A DNA stretch of 64,000 nt, taken from Macrosoma leucophasiata (Eukaryota > Arthropoda > Insecta > Lepidoptera > Hedylidae). Positions within the stretch are counted from its first letter, which is position 1. Each line of letters starts with the position of its first letter. The DNA lies in assembly GCA_036365455.1 (NCBI GenBank), contig JAWQUS010000004.1, positions 7,695,501 through 7,759,500 of the forward strand, written 5' to 3'. Below are positions 12,901-22,870 of the stretch, in pieces. Below the pieces are notes generated by a model. That model ran no database searches, was not told the origin of the DNA, and saw only the letters and a list, made by a program, of their open reading frames with translations. The position numbers and the translations under genes were made by a program.

Positions 12901-15900
12901 GACGTTATGTGCTGAGCACATTAAAAAAAAATTAAAATGTGTAATCACAGAATATCTGACATGGCCTTGACCCATGACGTTGATGCCGCGTCCTTTTCAA
13001 AACATTTGATTCATTCAAAAATTGAAAAATTACTCAAGAATATCAGATACTCAGAGAGGATGTATGTAAAGTGAACCCAATCAAAGCTGCTATCCAAAAT
13101 TCAGAAAATTCGGAAGATGCGTAAGATAGAAGCGACCTTTTGATTTTTTTAAATTAAGGGCTACCCTTCGGTCGTGGTCATAACTACATAATAGTATAAA
13201 CTTTAGATTTAGTGGAGGTAACCGACGAGGTGCAAGGTATCTCCCATATCATTAATACAAAAATAGCATCTTGGGCTGCCCTACTAAAATGTTTCTAATT
13301 TGTTCCTTCCTTTATTTTAAAATATTTTATCTCGAAACCGTTATAACTAGATCACTAACATATCGTTGACGACTGACTGAGTGTGCGTACTGATAAAACT
13401 ATATAAAATACCTAGTTTTCAAGAAAATTGTCTTTGTTTCTGTCTATCAAAACAAAAGAAAAGTGAAATCACCGTCTTGTCATCATTTGAAGAACACGGA
13501 TAACTTAGGCAAATATGAAGAAAACTATAACAAGGTTCCTTATTTGTAAAGCGTTGTTCATCTTAGAATGTATGTTAATTCTATTTACATGGCTTATAAT
13601 ACTGTAAATAGATTTGTCATGCCATAAAGTAAACCAGATGGTTGAGATTTTGTATGAGACTGTAATATTTTCATTTGTAGCGGTATAGATTTTTCTTGAG
13701 TTAGTGAGTTGGACCTAAACTATCTCAGCCTTGGCCTTAATGAAACAAATTAAGACTTACTTGAAATGAATTTCAAGAATGAATTTAATGGATAAGATCC
13801 CTTAGCGGATAAACATTATCAGTTACCTACTAATAATAAAGCGCCATCTCATTTATCTACGCACGATTGCATGAGATCTGCATAGGCACCTTCTTTTTAA
13901 CAGAACTCGCTATAATAATACGGCCTCGTTTACCAACATTTACATGAAAATCTATACATTTATCACAGTATAAGTACATAACACGTCCGTTTTCTTTAGA
14001 CTGTGCTAATATTATACAGCTGAAAATTTTGTTTGTTTGCTTGAATGCGCTAATCTCAGGAACTACTGGTCCGATTTGAAAAATTCTTTCAGTGTTAGAT
14101 AGCTCACTTATCGAGGAACACTTTAGGTAGGTAAAAGCGTGATCTAAGCTAAGATTTTCATGTAAAGGCGAAAATCTTAGCGTGATGTAATATGTAAACA
14201 TACTCGTATTACATCACGCTAAGATGACTAGGAGAGGGTAGGTAACATTGCACCCGCGCGAAGCTGGGGCGCTCTGATAGGTATGTATTCCACTATCATA
14301 ATAATATTATTTTTCAGCGAAGCTCACAAATGGATTTTCTTCTAATGCAATTTTAACAACAGCAAATACTTAAATTTTAAATACGTACGGTGTCAAGGTT
14401 TCCATATCTAATACAAGCAATGGACGGTAATGGGAATTTAATGTCTCCGTCAATCACAAAAAATTAGTACCAAAATCTAAGTAAATTACTAAATACCTTA
14501 AATAACGATCACATGTAAGCGCCATTAAATATTGCGTCAAATATATCGAATTTAGCATTTTCCTGAAAGTTGTATTCAGACGATTTTTTTATTCTCGATT
14601 TTTTATGAATTGATACACATATGATTGATGAATTTTGGGGATCGATTTATCACACTTCGATTCGAATTGATTCAAAAATCGATTTTCTTTGGGAAGAATT
14701 GCCATCCCTTGGCATGAAGTTACATTTAAATACAATTTTAATGCCTCAGTATTCACAACAAATATTACCATACCATCACAATGTAGTAGGTACAAAGTAT
14801 TCTAATTTATTACTTTCATGGCACAAAAAGCGGGCAGAAGCGCGCTTGGTCCCGCCGCTGGTGTAGATTGCAAGCGATCTACTCTATTATGTGATATGGG
14901 CGCGGTCGGGTGTGTGATGGGTGACCGCTAGTGGCGAAATAAAAAAAATACGCGTTTCCGTGCTTGGGAGGGCACGTTAAGCCGTCGGTCCAGGTTGCTA
15001 TCGAAAGATAGAAGTCGTTAAACCTTGTTGGACACCTTATGGACGGTTTGAAAAATAGCCGCTAGTGGGTCACTAACCCGTATCTCCACGAACCCGCATG
15101 GAGCTGCGTGGTGGAGTAAGCTCCTGGCCTCTCCCCAAAAAGGGGAAAGACACGTGCTCAGCAGTGGGACATATCAAGGGTTGCCATTATTATTATTATG
15201 GAACAACAATAACTTTAGTTGGATGGTGTGGAATGAAAGCGTATGAACAGTGGTTCACATCTGATTGATTGAAGAATTAGTCGAATTACTCAATCGGCCA
15301 TCGACTGTGATTGATCTATTAATATCAATGTGGTTTGATTTATATGCATGTTGAAAATTCGTCCTCGAGTCTTTGCGTCTTGGATAGATACATAGAAATG
15401 GTATAAAAATCTTCATGTGTGTCATTCATAAGGAGGTAAGCAGATGTACGAGTTTATACTACATATTACCTACATGAACTACATATTTTTATGTAATGAA
15501 GGTGGCAAACATGCATGCAGTTCACGTTGATGTTAAGTTATGACTGCAGCCTATAGACAGACACCCTCAGAAAGACCAGACTTTGTCGAATGAAGAAGAT
15601 TCTCAGTAGCACACTTACCCCCTTATTCATAAACGTATTTTAGCTAAAGTGTTGCTAATCTCTCCTTTGTCTTTTTCTATCCTGCACATTTGACAATGCA
15701 ACTGACAGAGACAAAGCATTCTATAGCTAAAACGTATCTAAAGTACGTTTATGAATAAAGGGGTTAGGTGCCTGTTGACCCTTTTAGCACTTTTAGTCTG
15801 TCCATTGTCTCGTGCATAGCATGCGTATGAAAGGGATTTTTTAAATATATGAGGAACCATCGGAGGACCTGTGCACTCAAGCATTAATGATTCAGGTTAA

Positions 15901-18900
15901 TGCGTGCGTTTTAGTCCCATGCAGGATCTCTATAAGTCAGTATTAAGACGCACATAGAAACCCCCTGTTTCTATGTGCGTCTTCATACTGGCATATAGTC
16001 AATAATAAATCCTTTCTTATTAGAAACTAGCTGTGCCCGCAACTTTGTTTGCGTGGAATAGTGGCTTTGCGAGTTTGGGCTGCGCTTTTGGATATATATT
16101 TCGGTTAATTTTGGGTCATAAACACTTTTGGGTAACTAAAAAAATCTACTTTGTAGTAATGCTTCTCTGTATACGATATTAGACGTATGGCTATTGGGGA
16201 TAAAAGTACACTGGCTGCTAGGATTGCGCGAAAAATTGCAAATTGTGTTTAAACGCGCACCAATCCTATGCTGACCGTATTTTCAAAAAGGCCATTTTAA
16301 ACTTCTATGTACTACTATCTATATCTACTATCTATAAATTCTAGATAGATCTATGCGTAATATAGGCACTCCGTAAGAGTCGACAGAAGAGAAAAATTGA
16401 ATATTAGCGTTGTGCATTTTTACCCACTAATGGCACCAAAACCACCACCACCACCATCACCACCATCACTATCACCACTACCATCTCCACCACCGCCACC
16501 ACTACAATCGCCACCAACGCCATCAACGCCACCACCAAACACCTACGCCACCAATGACACCAATGACACAAACGCCACCAAAACGACCACCACCACCACT
16601 ACCAATGCCACCAACGCCTCCAATACCTCCATCGCCACTAAAAACCACCGCCAGCACCACCAAAGCCACCAACACCACCACCAGAGTCACCAACAACACC
16701 TACGCCACCAACACCACCAATGCCACCAACACCACTAACCACCATCATCATCATCATAATTACATCCGAAAGACATCCATCCGTCTCCGCTGGACAAAGC
16801 CTTTCCCGAAGATGCTCCTAAAAGTGTTGTGCGTCATAAGGAAAGAATATGCTATAATTACCACGCTTGGCATGCTGAATGGTGATCCATAGTGGCGATT
16901 GCTTTATGACGGGACAATGCTATGCGGTAAACTTAATGTAACAGATAAAAAACAAGCCAAGTGCGAGTCGAACTCGTGCACGAAATGTTCCGTACAAAAA
17001 TGGCATAAAAATTACGTTTCTTGGAAGGTATTACCACAGTCTAAAGAAAACGAACATGGTATTACCTTACAACATAAGACCTCAAAATTCTATGAAAATT
17101 TTAAGCGTCTACTTGCTACCGTTATTAATGTCGTGTAAAAAATATACGAAAAAAAACACATTTATTGTATTTAATTTTGTCATTATAGCGGTAACAGAAA
17201 TACATAATTTGTGAAAATTTTAGTTTTCTTGCTACTACTGTTTATGAGATACAGCCTGGTGACAGACAGACGGATGGACGGACAGACAGACAGCGGAGGA
17301 TTAGAACTAGGGTCTGTTTTTACCTTTTAAGATTCAGAACCCTAAAAAAGATAGAAGATAGATACAGAATAGTTTAAAAATATTCGATATGATTCTTTAA
17401 ATTGTCGTAACTTTTTTATTTCTGAACCGATTGACATGAAACAAACACTAAATGTTAAGTGAAACTTACCACAATATATATTAGTAAACTGCAAATCGGA
17501 TAAGCCATTTCTGAAATAAGCGTGCACAAACACACAGACAAACAGACATTTTTCCGGGATAAAAAGTACCCAGTGTTGTGCGCCAAACGTTAAAGTATAA
17601 TCATACCAAGTTTCATCGTAATCGGATCGGTAGATTTTGTGTGATGCTTGAACAAACAGACAGACAGACAGACAGACAGGCAGACAAACAAAAAAAATTC
17701 TAATCACATATTTGTGTTCGGTATCGATCTAGTAACATCCCCTGGTATTTTTTTTTTAATATTTTCAATGTACAGAATTTACACTTCTACAGTTTTATTA
17801 TAAAGTATAGATTAAATTTGTTTCAAAATTTTAGAAAGCAAGAATTCCTGGACGTTATTCAGATTATCCTGATAGCTGAGTTATATTTCGTGAAATATTA
17901 TTTTGTCATTTGGTTGATATATTTCTATCACAAACATTACCGTCAGAAACAGGATGCCCGTGTGAAAGAAGGTTTACTCAAGAGTTGATTTGAAGTTTGA
18001 AGATCATCTTCTGATCACCATCATGAAAATCATCTCCAGTAATAATAAAGCAATCGTAGTACATTTCCGGTTCAAGTTTGACTTCTGACGACTCAATCGG
18101 CAATGTAAAGACATTCCTTATTAAAAAGGCACTGACCTTAACATAAAATATTTTTACTTGATCAATTGACAACTCAAGTCGTCTGAGGAATCGGATGTCG
18201 ACTACCGTATTTGGCGGCATTAATTGTGGGTATTGATTTTGTGATGTCAGTAAAGAAAATAAAAAAATAAAATACGCTTACACTCACAGCCCACAGTAGG
18301 TAGGTATAAACCTGTGTCGTGGGTGCCGTTGTACACCTACAACACATACACAAACACCCAGACCCGAAACAAACATCTGTAGGCCATCTGTACAAATATT
18401 TGTCTCGGTGCGGGGATTGAACCCGCGACCCTTCGAATCAAACGGTCATCTCACACCGCTGGACTAACCGGGTCGTCAACTTGAAAACAACGTCAAAGTA
18501 AAGCATTTTGTAAACATCATAGTGGAATTCATCATTGACATGTTAATCAAGTTTTATTTACTTACTAACGATACACATTGTTTTGTTACAAAAGAAATAA
18601 ACATACACACAACCACATGAATTTGAAAGATAACCAATATGTCGGCCCTACAAATACCGTAGTAAAATAAATTCAAATGACATTCTTTCTGATACTTTTA
18701 ACAGAAATCTAAATTGACTTTGCATATTTGGGTCGAGTTACTTCATTACGATAATCCACTCTTGGACGACATAAAACGTTTAAGTAATTATCAATTTGTT
18801 ACAATTAAATTACTTTTATCGTTTCCAAGTAATACATAACATTGTCAAAAGAAATTAACTTAAAATAAAGGTTTTATGAATATAGATCGTCCTTAATATA

Positions 18901-19010
18901 TTATAGTAGTGACAAATAAATTAATCAGTTTGTTTACATACCTGAGATGTAACCGATCTAAATCGATGGACAGTCGGGTGAGAATTGTCTATTTGGAACT
19001 TGTGCACCAT
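638..19010 (-). CDS. Tret1-like sugar transporter, gene 1 (8 exons, 517 aa)
   Basis: Plasma-membrane sugar porter of the major facilitator superfamily, Tret1-like class; trehalose or another sugar is the likely substrate, by family only. Coding join (- strand): 18942-19010, 9187-9322, 8095-8323, 4761-4917, 4021-4247, 3005-3176, 1970-2256, 638-914, total 1554 nt, in frame with GT-AG at every junction. About 12 membrane segments are expected. Motifs: DYFGRKK at 88-94 (loop 2-3), SEPSIRG at 145-151, PETPVWLLSKGK at 199-210 after TM6, KKLGKRK at 349-355 (loop 8-9), PWVLLGEVFPFR at 415-426 and FLPETEGKTL at 480-489 after TM12. TM7 reads FFVMSGLHPLRPN instead of the family's QQxSG. The central loop has Cys247, Cys250, Cys263 and His265. 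The start is the first ATG, at 19008-19010, in a 23-residue first exon. Gene 2 is its tandem paralogue, and the serpin converges on its 3' end. Confidence 0.93.
915..1676. repeat. Gene 1 intron 7, two large fold-back repeats
   Basis: Two inverted repeats lie here. The first has arms 1241-1305 and 1332-1396 (outer 20 bp and inner 23 bp perfect, looser middle). The second has perfect 30 bp arms at 1572-1601 and 1609-1638 around a 7 nt spacer. Neither has recognisable coding content. Confidence 0.8.
1677..1903 (+). repeat. Rep-A SINE-like element, internally deleted
   Basis: Starts actggtggtagagctc, lacks the next ~60 bp and part of the middle, then runs to ccattacat plus A's. It lies in intron 7 of gene 1, about 60 bp from exon 7. 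Confidence 0.85.
1970..2256 (-). CDS. Gene 1 exon 7 (residues 331-426)
   Basis: 287 nt, as in gene 2. It encodes TM8, the KKLGKRK loop, TM9, a long outer loop and TM10, ending GVPWVLLGEVFPF plus a split Arg codon. Donor is CAG|GTAATT. Confidence 0.94.
2630..2916 (+). repeat. Rep-A, near full length
   Basis: Near-complete copy of the most abundant repeat here. The 5' end is ACTGGTGGTAGAGCTC, the middle contains a GTGTTCAGCACTATCGTG block and GGCCTCAGGAGTGGTAACGC, and the 3' end is CAATGTGAACTGCATGCTTG followed by a poly-A tract. No clear tRNA A and B boxes; a SINE by size, A tail and copy number. It resembles abundant lepidopteran SINEs (Metulj-like, from memory). Confidence 0.88.
3005..3176 (-). 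CDS. Gene 1 exon 6 (residues 273-330)
   Basis: Acceptor TTACAG, donor GTG|GTGAGT. It encodes the end of the loop (YILKFRYLMLSKETLRP) and TM7 with SGLHPLRPNMVN. It is not in one long open frame from an ATG, so it was found by splice sites and by similarity to gene 2 exon 5. Confidence 0.9.
3411..3692 (+). repeat. Rep-A copy
   Basis: Near full length with a long A tail; intron 5 of gene 1, the intron that gene 2 lacks. Confidence 0.88.
4021..4247 (-). CDS. Gene 1 exon 5 (residues 198-273)
   Basis: Begins VPETPVWLLSKGK straight after TM6 and encodes the central cytoplasmic loop with the C-x2-C...C-x-H motif. Donor AAAAG|GTAAAA leaves phase 2 (AG|A). Gene 2 has no intron at this point. Confidence 0.93.
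4761..4917 (-). CDS. Gene 1 exon 4 (residues 145-197)
   Basis: 157 nt, as in gene 2. It begins with the split Ser codon and EPSIRG, then TM5 and TM6 (includes GTVVTWRQAALICLVIPAAS). Donor is TTG|GTGAGT. Confidence 0.92.
5320..5690 (-). repeat. Rep-B, tRNA-derived SINE, full length
   Basis: On the - strand it begins gcctcggtagcctagtggta (A-box-like) and has gggttcgattcccgggt (B-box-like) about 50 nt later. The ~300 bp body includes cggcgaatcgtgggtgtttg and ends near aggcgtgaagttacg. The head is a tRNA relic without a proper cloverleaf, so it is not called as a tRNA. Confidence 0.85.
5846..6003 (+). repeat. Degenerate Rep-A copy
   Basis: Weak similarity to the middle of Rep-A (tgccgctaa, cagcactaccgtgttcctg, gtaatgtatgggcccgtaattt). 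Confidence 0.5.
6537..6645 (+). repeat. Rep-B, 5'-truncated
   Basis: Only the 3' third remains (gtaaccggcgaatcgtgggt to aggcatgaagttacg), in intron 3 of gene 1. Confidence 0.8.
7258..7382 (-). repeat. Rep-A fragment
   Basis: Internal part of Rep-A, diverged (gccggaaattgcagggccgt to taatgcgcctacgc). Confidence 0.75.
7513..7819. mobile_element. GC-rich MITE-like element with inverted ends
   Basis: The ends pair over about 30 bp (about 26 matches): left CTCACTAGAGCCACCCGGCA, right end TGTCGGGTGACTGTAGTGAG. The interior is clearly GC-richer than the flanks and has no ORF. No convincing target duplication; superfamily not assigned. Confidence 0.6.
8095..8323 (-). CDS. Gene 1 exon 3 (residues 69-145)
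   Basis: 229 nt, as in gene 2. It carries TM2, the DYFGRKK signature, TM3 and TM4, ending YVGEI plus a split Ser codon (AG|T). Donor is GTCAGT. Confidence 0.94.
8503..8787 (+). repeat. Rep-A, near full length
   Basis: Complete copy in intron 2 of gene 1, from actggtggtagagctccagt to the poly-A. Confidence 0.88.
9187..9322 (-). CDS. Gene 1 exon 2 (residues 24-69)
   Basis: Acceptor TTTCCAG, donor TTTG|GTAAAC (phase 1). It encodes TM1 and the first outer loop, ending QASWFG. Same length (136 nt) and phase as gene 2 exon 2. Confidence 0.92.
9391..9570 (+). repeat. RTE-type LINE/SINE tail
   Basis: Contains the common insect motif ctagctgttgttcgaggatt, then accaaatttcattaaaatcg and cagacagacagagttacttt, ending with ataatattagtaaggat. 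Confidence 0.65.
9708..9873 (+). repeat. Rep-A, 3' half
   Basis: 3' half with poly-A; a 22 bp 5' piece of the family (agagctccagtgacg) lies just upstream at 9583-9604, separated by unrelated sequence. Confidence 0.8.
10166..10382. mobile_element. MITE with ~68 bp inverted ends
   Basis: The outer arms (10166-10233 and about 10315-10382) are inverted copies with roughly 10 differences; outermost AGGGCGTTTGTGCAC, inner part CTGTCCGGCATTCC and TTTTTACGGTCC. Length 217 bp with no ORF. No clear target duplication was found. Confidence 0.7.
10383..11700. other. Gene 1 intron 1, no gene seen
   Basis: AT-rich DNA without recognisable coding sequence; 10400-10620 is somewhat less AT-rich. No strong repeat match. 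Confidence 0.5.
11700..11922 (+). repeat. RTE-type tail ending in an inverted duplication
   Basis: Holds the motif tcatgatgatcggttaagta. It ends in an inverted repeat at 11861-11922 with 27 bp arms (one mismatch) and an 8 nt spacer. Confidence 0.65.
12242..12400 (+). repeat. Fragment of a lepidopteran LINE-like repeat
   Basis: Shares the phrases catccacaactggacaaaag and cacgcttagcatgcggactg with 16771-16895 and 63890-64000, so these are three fragments of one family. Confidence 0.55.
12515..12560. repeat. Short inverted duplication
   Basis: 18 bp arms with one mismatch (tatgaagttccgcgacta) around a 10 nt spacer. Confidence 0.7.
12697..12862 (+). repeat. Rep-A, 5' half
   Basis: Runs from actggtggtagagctccagt to caggagtggcaacggg, then stops without the 3' end. 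Confidence 0.8.
12863..13925. other. Gene 1 intron 1, no gene seen
   Basis: No coding sequence or repeat that I can name. Confidence 0.5.
13926..14270 (-). repeat. RTE-type repeat with an internal palindrome
   Basis: Has the phrases aactactggtccgatttgaa and aggagagggtaggtaacatt, also present at 43591-43630 and, inverted, at 57958-58000. An inverted duplication with 17 bp perfect arms lies at 14176-14192 / 14207-14223. Confidence 0.6.
14830..15205 (+). repeat. LINE 3' remnant (RTE/Proto2-like)
   Basis: Phrases such as tgcttgggagggcacgttaa, gccgtcggtcc, gctgcgtggtggagtaagct and tgctcagcagtgggacatat are typical of a widespread lepidopteran non-LTR 3' region. It ends in an ATT microsatellite. 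Confidence 0.65.
15490..15585 (-). repeat. Rep-A, 3' fragment
   Basis: Only the last ~95 bp of the family (gcatgcagttcacgttgatg, gactgcagcctatagacag). Confidence 0.8.
15618..15763. mobile_element. MITE with inverted ends, TTA flanks
   Basis: Ends CCCCTTATTCATAAACGTA / TACGTTTATGAATAAAGGGG, flanked by TTA on both sides (15615-15617, 15764-15766), which would suit a PIF/Harbinger-type MITE. Related copies are at about 31011-31170 and 34303-34370. Confidence 0.7.
15939..15989. repeat. Short inverted duplication
   Basis: About 23 bp arms with one mismatch (inner 17 perfect: aagacgcacatagaaac) and a 5 nt C-rich spacer. Confidence 0.75.
16433..16755 (+). repeat. Imperfect (CCA)n / (CAC)n trinucleotide tract
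   Basis: About 320 bp of degenerate CCA, CAC and ACC triplets, ending in catcatcatcatcat. The apparent Pro/His/Thr-rich reading frames are a by-product of the repeat; no gene context supports them. Confidence 0.85.
16771..16895 (+). repeat. LINE-like repeat fragment
   Basis: Same family as 12242-12400 (gctggacaaagcctttcccg, cacgcttggcatgctgaatg). Confidence 0.55.
16956..17352 (+). repeat. Common lepidopteran dispersed repeat
   Basis: Starts caagccaagtgcgagtcgaa and passes through ggtaacagaaatacataatt and gagatacagcctggtgacag to a GACA-rich stretch and gattcagaaccctaaaaa. An inverted diverged copy lies at 62968-63295. Confidence 0.7.
17390..17735 (-). repeat. RTE-type tail with (CAGA)n
   Basis: Includes ttgacatgaaacaaacacta and a (CAGA)n run at 17656-17690; repeat-derived, no gene. 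Confidence 0.5.
18230..18480 (-). repeat. Rep-C, second tRNA-derived SINE
   Basis: Read on the - strand it begins gacgacccggttagtccagc (A-box-like), with cgcgggttcaatccccgc (B-box-like) about 50 nt later, then a body with gtttgtttcgggtctgggtg. The tRNA-like head lacks a well-paired acceptor stem, so it is a SINE and not a tRNA gene. Confidence 0.75.
18942..19010 (-). CDS. Gene 1 exon 1 (residues 1-23)
   Basis: ATG at 19008-19010. It encodes a short hydrophilic cytoplasmic N-terminus ending RSVTSQ. Donor is CAG|GTATGT, phase 0. It joins over a 9.6 kb intron to exon 2, giving SVTSQIIACMSP; the gene 2 first exon ends ILSQ at the same place, which supports the call. Confidence 0.85.
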
Positions 19011-21029
19011 TTTGTATAATTTATTCACGAAAAAATTAAATTTTTACGAAATTATCACTTAACTGTCGCGAATTAGTTACCGACGAAGAGCATGTTTACA
19101 AATATTAGTTGTATATCTTCACATTCGTCTGTCGCTCTAGCACATTGTAATAAACAGGTTTTTGAGTGATCGTAGAAAGGGATTTTTGGTTCAGACGCGT
19201 GCACCGGTCTGCCAAGGCGCGTCAAATGAAGTTAATAGTGGCATTGACAATGTGATTCGCCTTGTGTCGAAAGATGGGAGGTTTATCGACGAACGTGTTG
19301 TACAGTATCCAATTTGAGTGTGAAACGAGTTCATTTTCCGCGAAAAAGTGTGCGTTATATTGGCACAGTGTATTGTTTATTTAGTTCCTAATGCCTACAT
19401 AAGAATTTATGCTGATTTTAATAATGTTTTGGGTCTGTGTTCAGTGCGTATCGTTCATGTTGATCTAAATATAATAAATGTCAGTATATCTACGAGAGAT
19501 CAAAAAGAAAATTAAGACGTTGAATTCTGGGGGCACCTTTTAGGTTCGGAACTCTTATGAAAAGAATCTGAGTTCATATTTCACAACCGTACTTAGATTT
19601 AAGAAGGTTTATTCTTGGTTTAAAATGCTGATTAGGTAAAGTAACAGATCGAAATACCTACTTATGTCATAAATAACATGTCTGCTTTATTATCGTCAAG
19701 GGCAACTTGTTTTTCATCATTGTTTTCAACAAGACACAAGTTTGTTTCTCGAATAAGTGTTTTTATTTTATTGTCTGTTACTATAACGTACAAGCGTAAC
19801 CCATTTCCAATATTTACAACCTACGATAAAAAGTAAACGATTGAAACAACATTTCGTTTTGCGAGTGTTATCATGTAAATCATGGAAATGTTTTATTTTC
19901 TAACATTGTTATGCTATTCTTGTTGACATGTAAGATACCTATATTATATTTTTTATTGTACCTGTGAAAGTGGAAAATTAGCATAGGTACGTTTACAATG
20001 TTGGTAAGTGGATACTGTTGCCAATAAGCATCCATAAAAAACAGAGATTTGAATGCATAAGCGTTGCTTATTTTGAGGTCTAATTTGTTGTCTCTATGCT
20101 GTAAAATAAAGAGGGCCTGATCGGGACAGGATAGCACTAAAACTACCAATGAGCGGTTAGTTTATAGGTTCAATTTGTAACACGGTGGTGCCAAAGTCCA
20201 AGAAGTCCAGTGAATTCCGTCATTGGACTTCTACCACCACCAACAAATCAACTTTTCTCATATTTCAGTCATCAATTATCAAGGTGTTCAATTTTAATCT
20301 TCTTAACCACGTTATAATATAAAGCGTGCTGTTTTCAGTTATCATCATTCTTCCATGCACGGGACAACATTTGACTTACGTAAATATACCTATTTAATGA
20401 ATATTTTATGTAAATTTTAACTTATAATACCTGTGGTGATAATGAGAACTACCGTAATTTATTATCAAAAAATATTTATATAAATATAGTTCAAGGTTTG
20501 TGTGATAGGTACACAATATTTTACTACAGCGCATCACATAATCAGAGAATATGTAATAATACTACGTAGAATGGACACTTCGACGTCCCGCCCGATTTCC
20601 CCGCCTCACCCAACCTCCTCCCCTCTTATGGGCGACTTTTGGTATTCTCTACGTGCTACGCATACAGGTGCACGTGTAAATACACGTCACTGATTGATGT
20701 ATGTGTAATAGAGACCAAATTAAGCGTTTGTATGGAATTTTGGCAGAGTGTCCGCGGTGTAACATAATGACAAATGTTTTGATGACAGCACTTTTAGATA
20801 CTGTTAAACAAGAGTAGGTAACTCTCCTTTTAGCCGACAGAATAGGTACCTATTTACTAACTGACAGTACAAAAATATAGCCTTCTATAAAATGGGCTAC
20901 TACTACAAAGTTGAGTTCCTGAGTTCGATCCTTGTGTGGAGAGGGGTAAGTACCTACCTACGACGAAGTTTCCCAGTACGAGTACCACACTTGGAGATTG
21001 GTATTGTGCTCACAGATTTTTTTGTTTTT
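19011..21029. other. 5' flank of gene 1; no further gene seen
   Basis: Should hold the gene 1 promoter and 5' UTR. I cannot fix a TATA box or start site. A C-rich patch lies at 20569-20690. A short hairpin (ggtggtg...caccacc) lies near 20184-20245. Confidence 0.45.
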
Positions 21030-21206
21030 TATGTAGTGGACGTGGCAAACAAGCATGCAGTTCACATTGATGTTAAGTGATGACTATACTATAGACTATA
21101 GACACCCACATAAAGACCAAGGTCAAAATCGGAGATGCGTTACCACTCCTGAGGCCTAAGGTGTTATGCCTCTGTGCCGGAAATTACAGGGCCGTACATT
21201 ACAAAT
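21030..21206 (-). repeat. Rep-A, 3' part
   Basis: 3' 175 bp of the family; followed at 21251-21300 by a 50 bp scrap of Rep-B (aactggcgaatcgtgcg). Confidence 0.8.
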
Positions 21207-21883
21207 TAATGTCAATAGACTTTCTACTTACCACTTATTACCTACATAGGACAAAAAGTAACTGGCGAATCGTGCGTTTGCATGTATGCTTGAACACACG
21301 CGACGACTTTTTAGCCGACCCGCCAAAGGAGATGTTTCAATTTGGGATATAGCTTGTGCATGTACCAAAAAAAGGAGAAAAATATCTTGATTTCAGGAAA
21401 AATAATAATTTGTAATTTTTTGTCTCGATCGCTTTGTACGAAAATAAAATAGTTTTGAAATATTGCCATATAATTGATATACTACAACGACATGGCGGCG
21501 TCTTGAATGACAATGTATACGTTCGTTCAAAAATCGAATCAAACGGCACGGTACTCATGAACATATAAATGGTTAAATAATAAAGGGATACGTTGACGTT
21601 TACAGAGCAGAGTACTACAGTAAATGTACCTACAGCTTTTAAGTAAAAAATATTTAAACTGAGCTAAATGCTCAACAAAAACAAAAATACTGTAAAATGC
21701 GATTATTTCAGAACGAAAAACGGCATCGATCTTGTCATTAGAGATGTCGGGATGCTTTCTGATCAATTTTTGAATCGATACGAATCGAAGTGTCATAAAT
21801 CGATCCACGGTCAGATCAGCGAGGGAAAAATCGATGTCCGATTAATCGATCTGTTTTTATATTTTGACCTCTTGGTATTTTTG

Positions 21884-21960
21884 TAGATGGGTGTACGCTG
21901 CATTCATCACTTACATCCATGTGAACTGCATGCTGGTCTTTCACCTTCGTTGCATATAAT
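21884..21960 (+). repeat. Rep-A, 3' scrap
   Basis: Diverged (catccatgtgaactgcatgc); sits next to diverged tcgat-rich sequence. Confidence 0.6.
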
Positions 21961-22054
21961 ATATCATAATATCTATAAGTATTGTGTAACACGAAGTTGT
22001 AGTAGGTATGTAATTTTTCACTGTATTTGTGTTAATTTATATCTACATTGTACT

Positions 22055-22362
22055 GTTTGTATCATAGAGCAACACCAGAGGGGAGTAGCCATATGCAGGC
22101 TTTCCCATCTGTCAAAGTACAAGTCAAATGGGCCTATACCTTTCGCCTATATGTTTAAATGTTTGCGTGAAATTGTTTCTGTATATTGTTAAAGTCAAGG
22201 TGTGAGTTTCGTAGTAATAGACGATTTTTGTAGTGTGCGTGTGTGTCGCACGCATTTCTCCCCGCAAAAAATGACAGACTGTTTTGCATCGGTAATAAAC
22301 GCTATGGCTACTCCCCTCCAGTACGCCGCGGCCGGTGGCCCGTGTTGGTCTATGGTTTGTAT
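22055..22362 (+). mobile_element. hAT-type MITE, copy 1, with 8 bp target duplication
   Basis: Element 22063-22354 (292 bp) starts CATAGAGCAACACC and ends GTGTTGGTCTATG, with an inner pair AGTAGCCATA / TATGGCTACT. Perfect 8 bp duplications GTTTGTAT lie at 22055-22062 and 22355-22362. No ORF for a transposase, so it is non-autonomous. Confidence 0.92.
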
Positions 22363-22639
22363 GGTTGTTATTGAAACAAAAAGATCAAACCTCGATTTTC
22401 TAGGGTGAATTATCGATTTACTGACGTGATCTTGTACTACGGATCGATTAAAATAATCGATTCTTGCTGCGAAAAATCGATATTCCGATTAATAAACCTC
22501 AGATTGATATCCCTAATTGTCATGTCACCTGACATTGACAATTCAGTGTTTTAGAAACGTCAAGCATTTTTTAAATAAATCTTGTGCAAAAAATATACAA
22601 ATAATTTTCAAAAAAGAATGTTCGTATTAGTTTAATGGG

Positions 22640-22870
22640 TTCATTTCCCTGTTACCCTTATATGCACAAGTAGTGGCCCAAGTCCCATAGAACTTTGAAC
22701 CATCTCCTTTCATACTGCTTCAGAATTAAATATAAATAATGTGTCAAAGGTTTGATAGGACTATTTCTAGGTACTTATAGGAAAATTTAATTGTTGTTAT
22801 TTTACTATTTCCCTAACAATTTCTTCATATTTTCTCACCTTTTAAACCTACCCTGGACTTGTAGTAGGGG
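22640..22870 (+). repeat. RTE-type tail fragment
   Basis: Contains aatgtgtcaaaggtttgata and caccttttaaacctaccctg, as in the 28545-28815 repeat. Confidence 0.55.

Noticed and set aside
16397..16892. Pro/His/Thr-rich open frames
   Set aside because: They arise from the imperfect CCA trinucleotide tract read in different frames; no splice or gene context.
20502..20693. Small Ser/Pro-rich ORF
   Set aside because: No similarity, no splice or poly-A context; C-rich non-coding patch.
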